Source: Deltaproteobacteria bacterium UBA7527
Lineage (GTDB): Bacteria; Desulfobacterota; Syntrophorhabdia; Syntrophorhabdales; Syntrophorhabdaceae
NCBI GenBank assembly: GCA_002478225.1
Contig: DLMV01000038.1
Coordinates: 1 to 30,433, forward strand
DNA length: 30,433 nt
Direction: 5' to 3'
The position numbers and the translations under genes were made by a program. This document shows positions 24,401 through 30,433 of this stretch, one piece after another (position 1 is the stretch's first letter; every line of letters starts with the position of its first letter). The notes under the pieces were generated by a model. That model was not told where the DNA came from. It saw only the letters and a program-made list of their open reading frames with translations, and ran no database searches.

Positions 24401-24604
24401 GCCTGTACATATGGCGCGATAGAGCTCCGCGAGACGAAACAGGGCAAAAAGGCTGCGATTATTCCCGTTCTCTGCAAGGGATGCGGTCTTTGCAACTCGA
24501 AATGCCCGACGGGGGCCATACAACTAAAGCACTATACCGACGAAGAACTCTTCAGTCAGATCCTTGCAGGGCTTTCGAAAGGAAATGGCAGTACTGCGCA
24601 TTGA
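21482..24604 (+). CDS. HdrA-like FAD/iron-sulfur electron-transfer protein (two-halved, HdrA family)
   Basis: A 1040-residue protein of the heterodisulfide reductase A family. The N-terminal half has FAD motif VVGGGISG (29-36), the HdrA signature TNDCSMCIESPK (Cys75, Cys78), and two four-iron ferredoxin clusters starting at Cys127 (CTGCTVCVEYCP) and around Cys181 (CQICVGVCK). A second FAD-binding half begins near residue 610 (VIGGGIAGM). A C-terminal pair of clusters follows (CMGCGACAPAC and CKGCGLCNSKCP, about 965-1010). Such proteins split or relay electrons, often by flavin-based bifurcation, with an MvhD-type partner, which is encoded next. The partner and the BcrCB-like genes beyond suggest a low-potential electron route. 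The GAGGTGA ribosome site supports the start. HdrB/HdrC subunits are absent here. Confidence 0.9.
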   Translation: METELMKKEIVVAQVRRELAGGNFGDVMVVGGGISGIQAALDLGTAGFKVYFIEKLPTVGGKMAHLDKTFPTNDCSMCIESPKFVECKRHPNIEIITYAEVESVKGEAGNFTVTVVKKPRYIDESKCTGCTVCVEYCPVKYPDQFNQGISKNKAIHIYFAQAIPLVTYIDESCFYLKEGKCQICVGVCKTNAIDFSQKPEYIEIKVGAIIVSPGIDPFDPRLREEYRYGEFSNVVTAFDYERLLCATGPYEGEILRASDKRHPHNIAWIHCVGSRQVTPGGNSYCSAVCCTYTQKQVILTKDHDADARCTIFHNDIRSYSKDFERFYQRTENLPGIRFIRSYVSIEREDPVTKNVTIRYSTPDNGVKEEEFDMVVLSVGLVPPANLMKFADAFGIELNVHGFCKTNPVNPLETTRPGIFVSGAFQGPMDIPESVFTASGAGSLCGEILSYRRGNLSRERVYPPERDVSQEEPRIGVYVCHCGANIGRIVNVPETVAYSKTLPNVVHAEENLFICSTEAAAMLAKDIKERGLNRVIVAACTPRTHEPLFRDTLREAGINQYYYEMSNIREHCSWVHSKEKEAATEKAKDLIRMSAARVCHLEPLQEFDLPVNKVAMVIGGGIAGMTSALSIANQGHEVHLVEKEKELGGIARKLHYTLEYLDVQAYLRELMKKVYQHPLIHVYTDAAITEATGYVGNFSTKVRSGRGIIEIQHGATVIAIGADVYTPNEYLYGEDDRVVTHLELEEKIANRDGAIMNAKSVVMIQCVGSRTEERNYCSKICCSESVKNALKLKEINPEMDIYILFRDIRTYGFKEDYYREAAGKGVRFVRYEPNDKPLVEPGKSDDGRPVLKVTATDYILGKKLELDADIVALAAAIIPSAGSQEVSKLFKVALGPDGFCQEAHVKLRPVDFAAEGVYLCGIAHYPKLISETIGQAYGAAGRALTLLANDTVVASGSVCAVNEKQCMGCGACAPACTYGAIELRETKQGKKAAIIPVLCKGCGLCNSKCPTGAIQLKHYTDEELFSQILAGLSKGNGSTAH

Positions 24605-24643
24605 ATAAAACCTTAAATTGATGACTCAGGAGGTATAATAAGA

Positions 24644-25498
24644 ATGAGCTCGGAAGGAAAATTCAAACCAAAGATGCTGGGCATTATCTGCAACTGGTGC
24701 TGTTACGGGGGTGCTGACCTATGCGGGGTTTCCCGCTTCCAGTATCCCACGTATATACGATTGATCAGGGTGATGTGCTCCGGCAGGGTGGACATGAAGC
24801 ATATACTCCTTGCATTCTCAAACGGGGTTGACGGAATGTTTGTCGGCGGTTGTCACATTAACGACTGCCATTACAATCCTGAAGGGAATTACGATGCATT
24901 AAGCATGGTGAACCTATGCAAAAGGCTTCTGGAGCACATAGGGATAAACCCAAAAAGGTTGAGGCTTGAGTGGGTGTCTGCCGGCGAAGGGATCCGTTTT
25001 GCCAATATTATGAATGAATTCAGTAAAGAGATAGAGGAACTGGGGCCTCTCGGCAAGAGCGAAGGGATAGATGAAAAGGAATTAAAATCAAGGCTTGAAA
25101 GGATCGCAAGGCTCATCCCCTATATCAAGCTGGCCAAAATGAAAAAGCTTGCTCTGCATGATATCAATCTGGCAAATGAAGAAGGATATGCAAACCTTTA
25201 CACCGGCGAGGAGATCAACAGCCTGATCCACGAAGCGCCGTCGTATTATATTGATCCGGGAAAGTGTCAGGCCTGTATGACCTGCGCAAGAAGGTGCCCG
25301 GTTGAGGCGATCATAAGCGCCAAAAACCAGGTTCACGTAGTTGATCAGGACAAATGCATAAGATGCGGAACATGTTTTGAGGTATGTCCGCCCAAATTCC
25401 GCGCAGTGACGAAGATCGTCGGCGAGCCTGTTCCGCCGCCTCTTCCCGAGGATCAAAGAACGGTAGCCAGAAAGAGTAAAGAAAAAGAGGTCGCGTGA
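24644..25498 (+). CDS. MvhD-like hydrogenase/electron-transfer subunit fused to a two-cluster ferredoxin
   Basis: A 284-residue protein. Residues 1-140 are the MvhD/FlpD-type two-iron domain with IICNWCCYGGADLCG (Cys16, Cys19, Cys20, Cys27), MCSGRVD (Cys45) and GGCHINDC (Cys70, Cys75). After a helical linker, residues about 200-250 carry two four-iron clusters, CQACMTCARRCP and CIRCGTCFEVCP. MvhD subunits carry electrons from a donor to HdrA. The family often contains selenocysteine, but here every position is read as Cys and no in-frame UGA is seen. AGGAGG lies upstream. The gene sits 39 bp after hdrA and 39 bp before selD, one operon. The electron donor it serves is not encoded here. Confidence 0.85.
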   Translation: MSSEGKFKPKMLGIICNWCCYGGADLCGVSRFQYPTYIRLIRVMCSGRVDMKHILLAFSNGVDGMFVGGCHINDCHYNPEGNYDALSMVNLCKRLLEHIGINPKRLRLEWVSAGEGIRFANIMNEFSKEIEELGPLGKSEGIDEKELKSRLERIARLIPYIKLAKMKKLALHDINLANEEGYANLYTGEEINSLIHEAPSYYIDPGKCQACMTCARRCPVEAIISAKNQVHVVDQDKCIRCGTCFEVCPPKFRAVTKIVGEPVPPPLPEDQRTVARKSKEKEVA

Positions 25499-25537
25499 CG
25501 CAAAGGGATTACATTTTTAATTTTACGGAGGAGTATC

Positions 25538-26563
25538 TTGGATATACAGCTTACCCAACATGCCCGCTTTGGCGGGTGCGCAGCAAAAATAGGCCCCGGC
25601 GATCTCTCCAGCGTACTCTGTGGGATCGATGTCCCTCAAGACACAAATGTGATCGCTGGCCTCAAGGGGTTCGAGGATGCAGGTGTCTACAGGCTCAGTG
25701 ATGACCTTGCGATCGTTCAGACCGTTGATTTCTTCACTCCGGTGGTAAACGATCCTTATTGGTTCGGCAAGGTTTCCGCCGCGAACGCCCTGAGCGACAT
25801 CTATGCCATGGGCGCCAGACCCATAACGGCCCTCAACATCGTCTGCTTCTCCCCGAAAAAGTTCGGCACTTCGGTATTGCGGGATATCCTGCGCGGAGGG
25901 ATCGATACAATCAAGGAGTCGGGGGCATCTCTTCTCGGCGGGCACAGCGTGGAGGACGAGGAGATCAAATATGGGCTTTCCGTAACCGGCGTTGTTCATC
26001 CGGGCAGGATCATTAGAAACGAAGGCGCACAGCCAGGGGACCTTCTTGTGCTTACCAAACCCCTCGGTACGGGTATTCTGACCACTGCCCTGAAAGGCAA
26101 CCTTGTCTCGAAAGAGACAGAGGAGCGCCTGATCGCGGTCATGGCCACGCTCAATCGTCGGGCTTCGGAGGTCATGCTTTCGACAGGCGCCCATGCGGCA
26201 ACGGACGTCACCGGTTTCGGCCTTGCCGGCCACCTCAAGGAGATGATAAAGGACAACCTCGGCGCAGAGGTCTATGCCGCCAAACTTCCCTGCTTTCCCG
26301 AAGCCTTAATGCTGGCTGAATCGGGTTTTCTTCCGTGCGGTTTCTACAACAACAGGGATTTTTATACACCTTATGTAGAAGATGAGACCGTGGGGCTTCC
26401 CTTTCATCTCATCTTCGATCCTCAATCATCAGGCGGGCTGCTCATTGCCTTGAGTAAAGCCGGTATAGACCGTTTCCGTGAAGAGGCGGCGAGAGTTTCT
26501 TTGGATTTCTGGGTCATAGGACGGTTTATTGAAGAACCCAGGGGAGTCATACGCATAAAGTGA
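25538..26563 (+). CDS. selD: selenophosphate synthetase
   Basis: A 341-residue enzyme that makes selenophosphate, the selenium donor for Sec-tRNA and selenouridine, from selenide and ATP. The N-terminal glycine-rich loop is FGGCAAKIGPG with the catalytic Cys14 (codon TGC) and Lys17; the second family cysteine (CGCK in E. coli) is replaced by Ala. VSAANALSDIYAMGARP and TDVTGFGLAGHL are the ATP-binding motifs. The start is TTG at 25538, supported by GGAGGAG just upstream. It closes the selB-hdrA-mvhD-selD group. A typical Cys-type SelD; the operon link to hdrA/mvhD is the unusual part. Confidence 0.95.
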   Translation: MDIQLTQHARFGGCAAKIGPGDLSSVLCGIDVPQDTNVIAGLKGFEDAGVYRLSDDLAIVQTVDFFTPVVNDPYWFGKVSAANALSDIYAMGARPITALNIVCFSPKKFGTSVLRDILRGGIDTIKESGASLLGGHSVEDEEIKYGLSVTGVVHPGRIIRNEGAQPGDLLVLTKPLGTGILTTALKGNLVSKETEERLIAVMATLNRRASEVMLSTGAHAATDVTGFGLAGHLKEMIKDNLGAEVYAAKLPCFPEALMLAESGFLPCGFYNNRDFYTPYVEDETVGLPFHLIFDPQSSGGLLIALSKAGIDRFREEAARVSLDFWVIGRFIEEPRGVIRIK

Positions 26564-26586
26564 CTTCTCTGCTTTATTTCTTTGCC

Positions 26587-26615
26587 TTGACAAACAGAAG
26601 CCCTGCTTTTATAAT
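26587..26615 (+). promoter_or_regulatory. consensus sigma-70 promoter of the bcrC/bcrB-like pair
   Basis: TTGACA (26587-26592), a 17-bp spacer and TATAAT (26610-26615) match the full consensus exactly. Start would be near 26622, about 26 nt ahead of the ATG at 26648. Confidence 0.85.
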
Positions 26616-26633
26616 ATGTGAAATTTTTCATAT
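26614..26633. promoter_or_regulatory. palindromic operator candidate over the bcrC-like transcription start
   Basis: ATATG-TGAAATTTTT-CATAT is an imperfect palindrome overlapping the -10 and +1. It contains GTGA-N6-TCAT, the same layout as the moxR operator candidate at 5705-5722. A strong promoter with an overlapping palindrome suggests repression when the substrate is absent. The regulator is unknown. Confidence 0.4.
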
Positions 26634-26647
26634 ATATCGGAGGGTTT

Positions 26648-27781
26648 ATGTGGGAGAACTTAAATCTTAAGCAGGTACCGGAGTATGCCAAGGATCCGTA
26701 TCCATCCATAAAAAAATGGTTAAAGGATAAAGGCAAAAAGGCCATAGGAAGCACCATTGCTGATGTGCCTGAAGAGGTGGTCCATGCCTTTGGCTTCTTG
26801 CCTGTTTCACTGATCGGAACAGATAAACCGTTGAAAAAAGCTCCCAGTCGTTTACCTGACAACGCCTGCTCGCTTGCACGAAGCAATCTTGAGCTCGCCT
26901 TGAGCTACGAAGGAGATCTCTTTGACGGTTTTGTCCTTCCCCAGGTCTGCGATACTACCCAGCACCTCTCGGACATCTGGAGGATAAGCTTCCCCGGCAA
27001 GTACGTCGAGAGCTATCTCGCACCGCGCCAGGTAGACAGGCCGAGCGCCCGATACTGGGTAAAGGAAGAGATAGAACGGCTCATATCCTCCCTGAGCAAC
27101 TGGTCAGGCAGGTCTATCAACGACAAGGTATTGAACGACTCTATAGCGCTCCATAATGAGAACAAAAATCTTCTCCTTGAACTATATGATATAAAGAAAA
27201 AAAACCCCGGCACTATCACGAACAAACAGTTCTTCTCCATGGTCAAGCTTGCCATGCAGGTAGACAAGGCGGAATTCAACAATACCCTGAAGAACATCAA
27301 GGCAAACCTCAAACCGAAGAAGGGGAAAAACTATACCGATGTCATCCTTGTCGGCATCACCTGTGACCCGCCTGAGGTCTTTGACCTCTTCGATGAGATC
27401 AAGCTTAATGTCGTTGGCGACAGCCTGGTAACCGGTTCGCGGTATCTCCAGGGTATCGTGGCGCAGAACGGCAGCCCTGTTGAGGCCCTTACAGAAAGAC
27501 ACATGAAGAGCGGCTTCTTCTCGCCGATCCACGACAACGTCTATAAACATTTCGAAGAAGTGAAGGCGCTCTATAAGGCAACGAATGCGAAGGCGATCAT
27601 CTACGTCCACATCGAGTTCTGCGAATCCCAGGAGTATGACCTCCCCGACCTGAGAAAGATGATCAGGCAGGAAGGCATACCGATGCATGTTTTAGATACC
27701 GAATACCAGACTGTATCTCTTTCCCACCTGAGGACAAGACTACAGGCATTCTTTGAATCCTTAAAGGGAGGCTCCCTATGA
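26648..27781 (+). CDS. benzoyl-CoA reductase/2-hydroxyacyl-CoA dehydratase family subunit (BcrC-like)
   Basis: A 377-residue protein of the HGD-D family. The N-terminus is typical of BcrC-type subunits (KAIGSTIADVPEEVVHAFGFLPV). Candidate cluster-ligand cysteines are Cys74 (DNACSLARS), Cys101 (LPQVCDTT) and a late one in EFCESQEYDLPDL. The family uses an ATP-activated four-iron cluster to reduce aromatic-ring or 2-hydroxyacyl-CoA substrates. Substrate identity cannot be read here. The ATG at 26648 is chosen over an upstream GTG at 26618, which lies before the predicted transcription start; GGAGGG precedes it. It overlaps the next gene by 4 bp. The activator ATPase (BcrA/D or HgdC type) is not in the window. 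Confidence 0.82.
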   Translation: MWENLNLKQVPEYAKDPYPSIKKWLKDKGKKAIGSTIADVPEEVVHAFGFLPVSLIGTDKPLKKAPSRLPDNACSLARSNLELALSYEGDLFDGFVLPQVCDTTQHLSDIWRISFPGKYVESYLAPRQVDRPSARYWVKEEIERLISSLSNWSGRSINDKVLNDSIALHNENKNLLLELYDIKKKNPGTITNKQFFSMVKLAMQVDKAEFNNTLKNIKANLKPKKGKNYTDVILVGITCDPPEVFDLFDEIKLNVVGDSLVTGSRYLQGIVAQNGSPVEALTERHMKSGFFSPIHDNVYKHFEEVKALYKATNAKAIIYVHIEFCESQEYDLPDLRKMIRQEGIPMHVLDTEYQTVSLSHLRTRLQAFFESLKGGSL

Positions 27782-29010
27782 GCGAGAAATTAAATTCAAA
27801 ACAACTATCAAAAAAGATAACCGATGAATACATGGAGGATGCCTTCCGTGCGCACGAGAACGGAAAGCTTATCGGCTACTCGACTGCCATATCGCCGGTC
27901 GAGCTTTTTGTCGCCCACGATATCGTTCCCATCTATCCGGAGAACCACGCCGTCGCAAACCTGACGGCGAAGAAAGGCGCCCAGCTCTGCTCGATCACGG
28001 AAAACCTCGGATACACGAGCCACCTCTGTGCATATGCAAGGAGCGACCTCGCTTACAGGGAATCAGGGATAACTGTAACAAAAGGCATCCCGGAGCCGGA
28101 CCTCTTCCTCGCGTGCAACGCGCAGTGCTTCACCCTGACAAAATGGTTCCAGGTCCTTGCAAGAAAGGGTAACCTTCCGGTCTTTGTCTTCGATACGCCG
28201 GAATATGTCATGGACAAGAGAGCGCGGGAAGAGATCGTTAAATACTGCGTCCTCCAGCTCAAAGAGCTTATCAGCTTCCTCGAAGAGGTAACAAAGAAAA
28301 GGTTCGACTACGACAGGCTGAAAGAGGTCATGAAATACTCTGCTCAGTCGAGCATCCTCTACAAGAAGTTCCTCGACATGGCGCAGTATAAGCCGTCGCC
28401 TATCAGCATCTTCGACGCCCTTATTGGTATGGCCATCGCTGTGTACCGCAGGGGTACACCGGAATGCGTTGAATACTACCAGACGCTCTGCGATGAGATC
28501 CAGGCAAAGGTCGACCAGGGCATCGGGGTTCTGCCGAAGGAAAAGGAAAAATACCGCCTCTACTGGGAGAACCTGCCGGTCTGGTTCAAGTTCAGCGACC
28601 ACGCGAAGCTCCTCGGTTCCTACGGCGGCGTGATCCTCACATCCCTCTACGTCCATGCATGGAGCTTCGAGTTCGACCTTGACAAGGATCCCCTTGTCAC
28701 CCTTGCCGAGAACTACGTATCGCGGTTCTCCAACTCCACCATCGAGGACCGCGTGGACATGGCGATGGGCTACTTCAAGAAGTACTCCATGAACGGCATG
28801 ATCATGTTCATGAACAGAAGCTGCAAGGCGGTCTCCTTCGCGGTGCCGACCCTGAAGGACATCCTCGTCAAGAGGACAGGCATACCGGCGCTCGTGTTCG
28901 AGAGCGACATGGGCGACCAGAGGTTCTACGCGGAATCGCAGGTAAGGACAAGGATCGAGGCATACTTCGAGACGCTCGACCGGCTGCAGGCAGACAAGCC
29001 GGCAGCGTAA
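27778..29010 (+). CDS. benzoyl-CoA reductase/2-hydroxyacyl-CoA dehydratase family subunit (BcrB-like)
   Basis: A 410-residue partner of the preceding subunit. The BcrB-like segment is PIYPENHAVANLTAKKG, followed by Cys71, Cys84 in GYTSHLCAYARSD, CNAQC (113-117) and a late MFMNRSCKAV, likely cluster ligands or nearby residues. Together the two subunits would form the catalytic heterodimer, in the gene order (C then B) of the bcrCBAD operon of Thauera; here the A and D activator genes are missing and repeats follow. Either an activator elsewhere serves this pair, or the enzyme acts on another acyl-CoA. ATGA overlap with the previous gene indicates coupled translation. Family sure, substrate not. 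Confidence 0.82.
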   Translation: MSEKLNSKQLSKKITDEYMEDAFRAHENGKLIGYSTAISPVELFVAHDIVPIYPENHAVANLTAKKGAQLCSITENLGYTSHLCAYARSDLAYRESGITVTKGIPEPDLFLACNAQCFTLTKWFQVLARKGNLPVFVFDTPEYVMDKRAREEIVKYCVLQLKELISFLEEVTKKRFDYDRLKEVMKYSAQSSILYKKFLDMAQYKPSPISIFDALIGMAIAVYRRGTPECVEYYQTLCDEIQAKVDQGIGVLPKEKEKYRLYWENLPVWFKFSDHAKLLGSYGGVILTSLYVHAWSFEFDLDKDPLVTLAENYVSRFSNSTIEDRVDMAMGYFKKYSMNGMIMFMNRSCKAVSFAVPTLKDILVKRTGIPALVFESDMGDQRFYAESQVRTRIEAYFETLDRLQADKPAA

Positions 29011-29020
29011 CTGAAAACTT

Positions 29021-29207
29021 CGTAAGTCGTGGGCGTGAGTCGTAAGGGGATTACTGCAAAGCGCAGAGAAAACCCGATGCCGAATGCTTGACACTCGTCG
29101 CTGCTGGATACTGGTTCAAACCAGTGAACAAGTAACGAGAAACAAGGTTTTCACCGCTCACTATTCACTGCTCTCCTCCCCTTACGACTCACGCCTCACG
29201 ACTTACG
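29021..29207. repeat. long inverted repeat downstream of the bcrB-like gene
   Basis: The arm at 29021-29049 (CGTAAGTCGTGGGCGTGAGT..., ending CGTAAGGGG) is complementary to 29178-29207 with only one inserted base; 18 bp at the inner end are perfect. The right arm is followed by TTTT. Between the arms are GATGCCGAATGCTTGACACT and similar low-complexity words. No gene is visible in 29011-29249. It could act as a bidirectional terminator between the convergent bcrB-like and dppC-like genes. Confidence 0.6.
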
Positions 29208-29249
29208 GGTTTTATCTCTCCGCTCTACGCTCTTCGCTCTCAGCCGGTT

Positions 29250-30083
29250 TTACGTCTGATACCGCCTCCTCGGGTCAAAGACATCCCGCAGCCCCTCTCC
29301 AAGGAGATTATAGCCCATGACGGTAAAGAAGATGGCAAGACCGGGATAGAGGGAGAGCCACCACGCAACCTCGATATTGTCCTTTGCCTGCGTGAGGATA
29401 TTCCCCCAGCTCGGCGTCGGCGGCTGCACGCCGATCCCGAGGAAGCTCAGCGCCGATTCCGTCAGGATCGCCCCGCCGATCCCGAGCGTCGCCACAACGT
29501 AAACAGGGGATATGGCATTGGGCAGGACGTGCCTGAAGATGATCCGCGACTCGGAAAAGCCCTGGGCCTTTGCGGCAAGGACGAATTCCTTGCCCTTCAT
29601 GCTGAGGACCTCTGCCCTTATAAGCCGTGAGATGCTCATCCAGTGCGTAAGGCCGATGACGATCATGATGTTCCAGATGCTCGGCTCAAGCAGTGCGATG
29701 ACAGCGAGGATCAGAAAGAACGTGGGGAAGCACATCATAAGGTCAACGAACCGCATGAAGACCTCATCGATGATCCCGCCGTAATACCCCGACACCACCC
29801 CGATAACGATCCCGATGAGGATCGCTATGCCTACAGACACGAACCCCACAAGGAGCGAGATCCTGCTGCCGTAGACCACGCGGGAAAAGACGTCTCTGCC
29901 GAGGGTATCTGTTCCAAAAGGATGGGAAAAGGACGGCCCGGCGAGGATGTTCTTCATATCAGGCTCCACGGGGTTGTGGGGCGATATGACCGGCGCGAAG
30001 ACGGCGCATAGGAACATGGGGATCAGTATTATCAGCCCGACCATGGCAAGCTTGTGTTTTATCGTTCGTCTCAGTAGGTCCAT
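29250..30083 (-). CDS. ABC transporter permease, dipeptide/oligopeptide/nickel type (DppC/OppC)
   Basis: A 277-residue inner-membrane permease from the ATG at 30083; a longer reading to 30170 only adds translated repeat sequence. An N-terminal segment (KLAMVGLIILIPMFLCAVFAP), then HPFGTDTLGRDVFSRVVYGSR, is the classic DppC/OppC start. The coupling motif AAKAQGFSESRIIFRHVLPN contacts the ATPase, and FLGIGVQPPTPSWG precedes the last helices. It should form a heterodimer with a DppB-type permease for peptide or nickel uptake. The dppB gene expected upstream is not adjacent, since 350 bp of repeats follow instead. No clear ribosome site precedes the start. Substrate unknown. Confidence 0.9.
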   Translation of the reverse strand: MDLLRRTIKHKLAMVGLIILIPMFLCAVFAPVISPHNPVEPDMKNILAGPSFSHPFGTDTLGRDVFSRVVYGSRISLLVGFVSVGIAILIGIVIGVVSGYYGGIIDEVFMRFVDLMMCFPTFFLILAVIALLEPSIWNIMIVIGLTHWMSISRLIRAEVLSMKGKEFVLAAKAQGFSESRIIFRHVLPNAISPVYVVATLGIGGAILTESALSFLGIGVQPPTPSWGNILTQAKDNIEVAWWLSLYPGLAIFFTVMGYNLLGEGLRDVFDPRRRYQT

Positions 30084-30090
30084 TTGTTTG

Positions 30091-30300
30091 GCCCATGGCT
30101 CATAGCGAAGCACCCGTAAGGCGTAAGTCGTGAGGCGCAAGGGGTGAACCGACTTACAGCTTATACCCACTATCAGCTTGGGTTCTCCGTTTCTATTAGG
30201 TACTCTACTGTCTCAAAAAAATCAAGGATATTTCTTTAGCTATCGGCGATCAGCTTTCAGCCATCAGCTAAAAGCCTTTTTGTTTTAGCTGACAACTGTT
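30091..30300. repeat. word-like intergenic repeats upstream of the permease
   Basis: GCCCATGGCTCATAGC (30091-30106), CCGTAAGGCGTAAGTCGTGA followed by GGCGCAAGGGG (30114-30144), and AGCTATCGGCGATCAGC plus TTTCAGCCATCAGCTAAAAGC (about 30239-30275) repeat the families seen near dapA, maf and cutA. No gene is visible between 30084 and the window end. Confidence 0.55.
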
Positions 30301-30312
30301 CGCCGGTTTAAT

Positions 30313-30433
30313 GAGGGGGCGATCCCGTCAAGTCGGGGCACGCTGCGGGCCCTTATATCTTTTAGCGAATTCTTGAGCGAGAGGGGGAGTCTCTTCGGGC
30401 TTTGCTCGAAGAGGGGGCGATCCCGTCAAGTCG
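30313..30433. repeat. direct repeat at the right window edge
   Basis: A 23-bp unit, GAGGGGGCGATCCCGTCAAG followed by TCG, occurs at 30313-30335 and again at 30411-30433, 98 bp apart, the second reaching the window end. A related GAGAGGGGGAGTCTC lies between them (30379-30393). The unit holds a CCCG...CGGG mini-hairpin when extended by one G. It may be the start of a larger repeat array or mobile-element end outside the window. Confidence 0.5.

Noticed and set aside
21482..26563. UGA-encoded selenoproteins in hdrA, mvhD or selD
   Set aside because: All expected redox positions are Cys codons, and each gene ends at a natural family boundary. No in-frame UGA needs to be read through.
26618..26647. 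GTG start for the BcrC-like gene
   Set aside because: It lies 3 bp after the -10 box, before the expected transcription start, and has no ribosome site; the ATG at 26648 has GGAGGG.
28063..29094. Long reverse-strand frame of 343 codons over the bcrB-like gene
   Set aside because: It is the antisense shadow of a clearly conserved gene and continues into repeats. It shows no family motifs.
30084..30170. Longer N-terminus for the permease
   Set aside because: The added residues translate the ACTTACG/GCTCATGG repeats and have no family resemblance.
30313..30433. CRISPR array
   Set aside because: Only two repeat copies with a 75-bp spacing are visible, too wide for CRISPR spacers, and no cas gene is near.

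Overview
The window reads as a chromosomal segment of an anaerobic, probably syntrophic or respiratory, member of the former Deltaproteobacteria (Desulfobacterota; a Syntrophorhabdus-like lineage would fit). I infer this from a Rex redox regulator, an HdrA/MvhD-type flavin/iron-sulfur electron-transfer pair, selenium genes (selB, selD), two subunits of the benzoyl-CoA reductase/2-hydroxyacyl-CoA dehydratase family, and a selenocysteine-tRNA-like cysteine tRNA of a kind reported from deltaproteobacteria. No rRNA, phage, transposase or CRISPR array was seen. The species assignment is inference only.

Layout. Bases 1-5753, minus strand: a moxR - vWA - uppS - pilB/gspE-like ATPase - TVP38-family membrane protein cluster, led by a good promoter with a palindromic operator candidate. 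Bases 5754-6157: a divergent control region with a nested inverted-repeat element, a promoter, and a leader RNA whose arms can form either an antiterminator or a terminator. Bases 6158-8527, plus strand: two tandem paralogous PLP aminotransferases. Bases 8551-10126, minus strand: bioD, a small DUF350 membrane protein and rex. Bases 10275-17992, minus strand: lysine/DAP genes (dapB, dapA, dapF, lysA), a fibronectin-type lipoprotein, argH, yggS and maf.

From 18405 on, the plus strand carries cutA, then a stand-alone structured small RNA with its own promoter and terminator. Next comes an unusual tRNA: a long variable arm, an 8-bp acceptor stem, U73 and a GCA (cysteine) anticodon. It sits 19 bp upstream of selB, followed closely by hdrA, an MvhD-ferredoxin protein and selD. 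A perfect-consensus sigma-70 promoter then drives two BcrC/BcrB-like subunits. A DppC/OppC-type permease lies on the minus strand at the right end, followed by about 350 bp of repeats.

The most interesting elements are the selC-like tRNA-Cys next to selB, the unassigned small RNA upstream of it, the leader switch ahead of the aminotransferases, and families of short word-like repeats filling many intergenic gaps, often as long inverted repeats. The HdrA/MvhD pair beside BcrCB-like subunits suggests low-potential electron transfer to a ring-reducing or dehydrating enzyme, but no activator ATPase gene is present here, so that link is inference.
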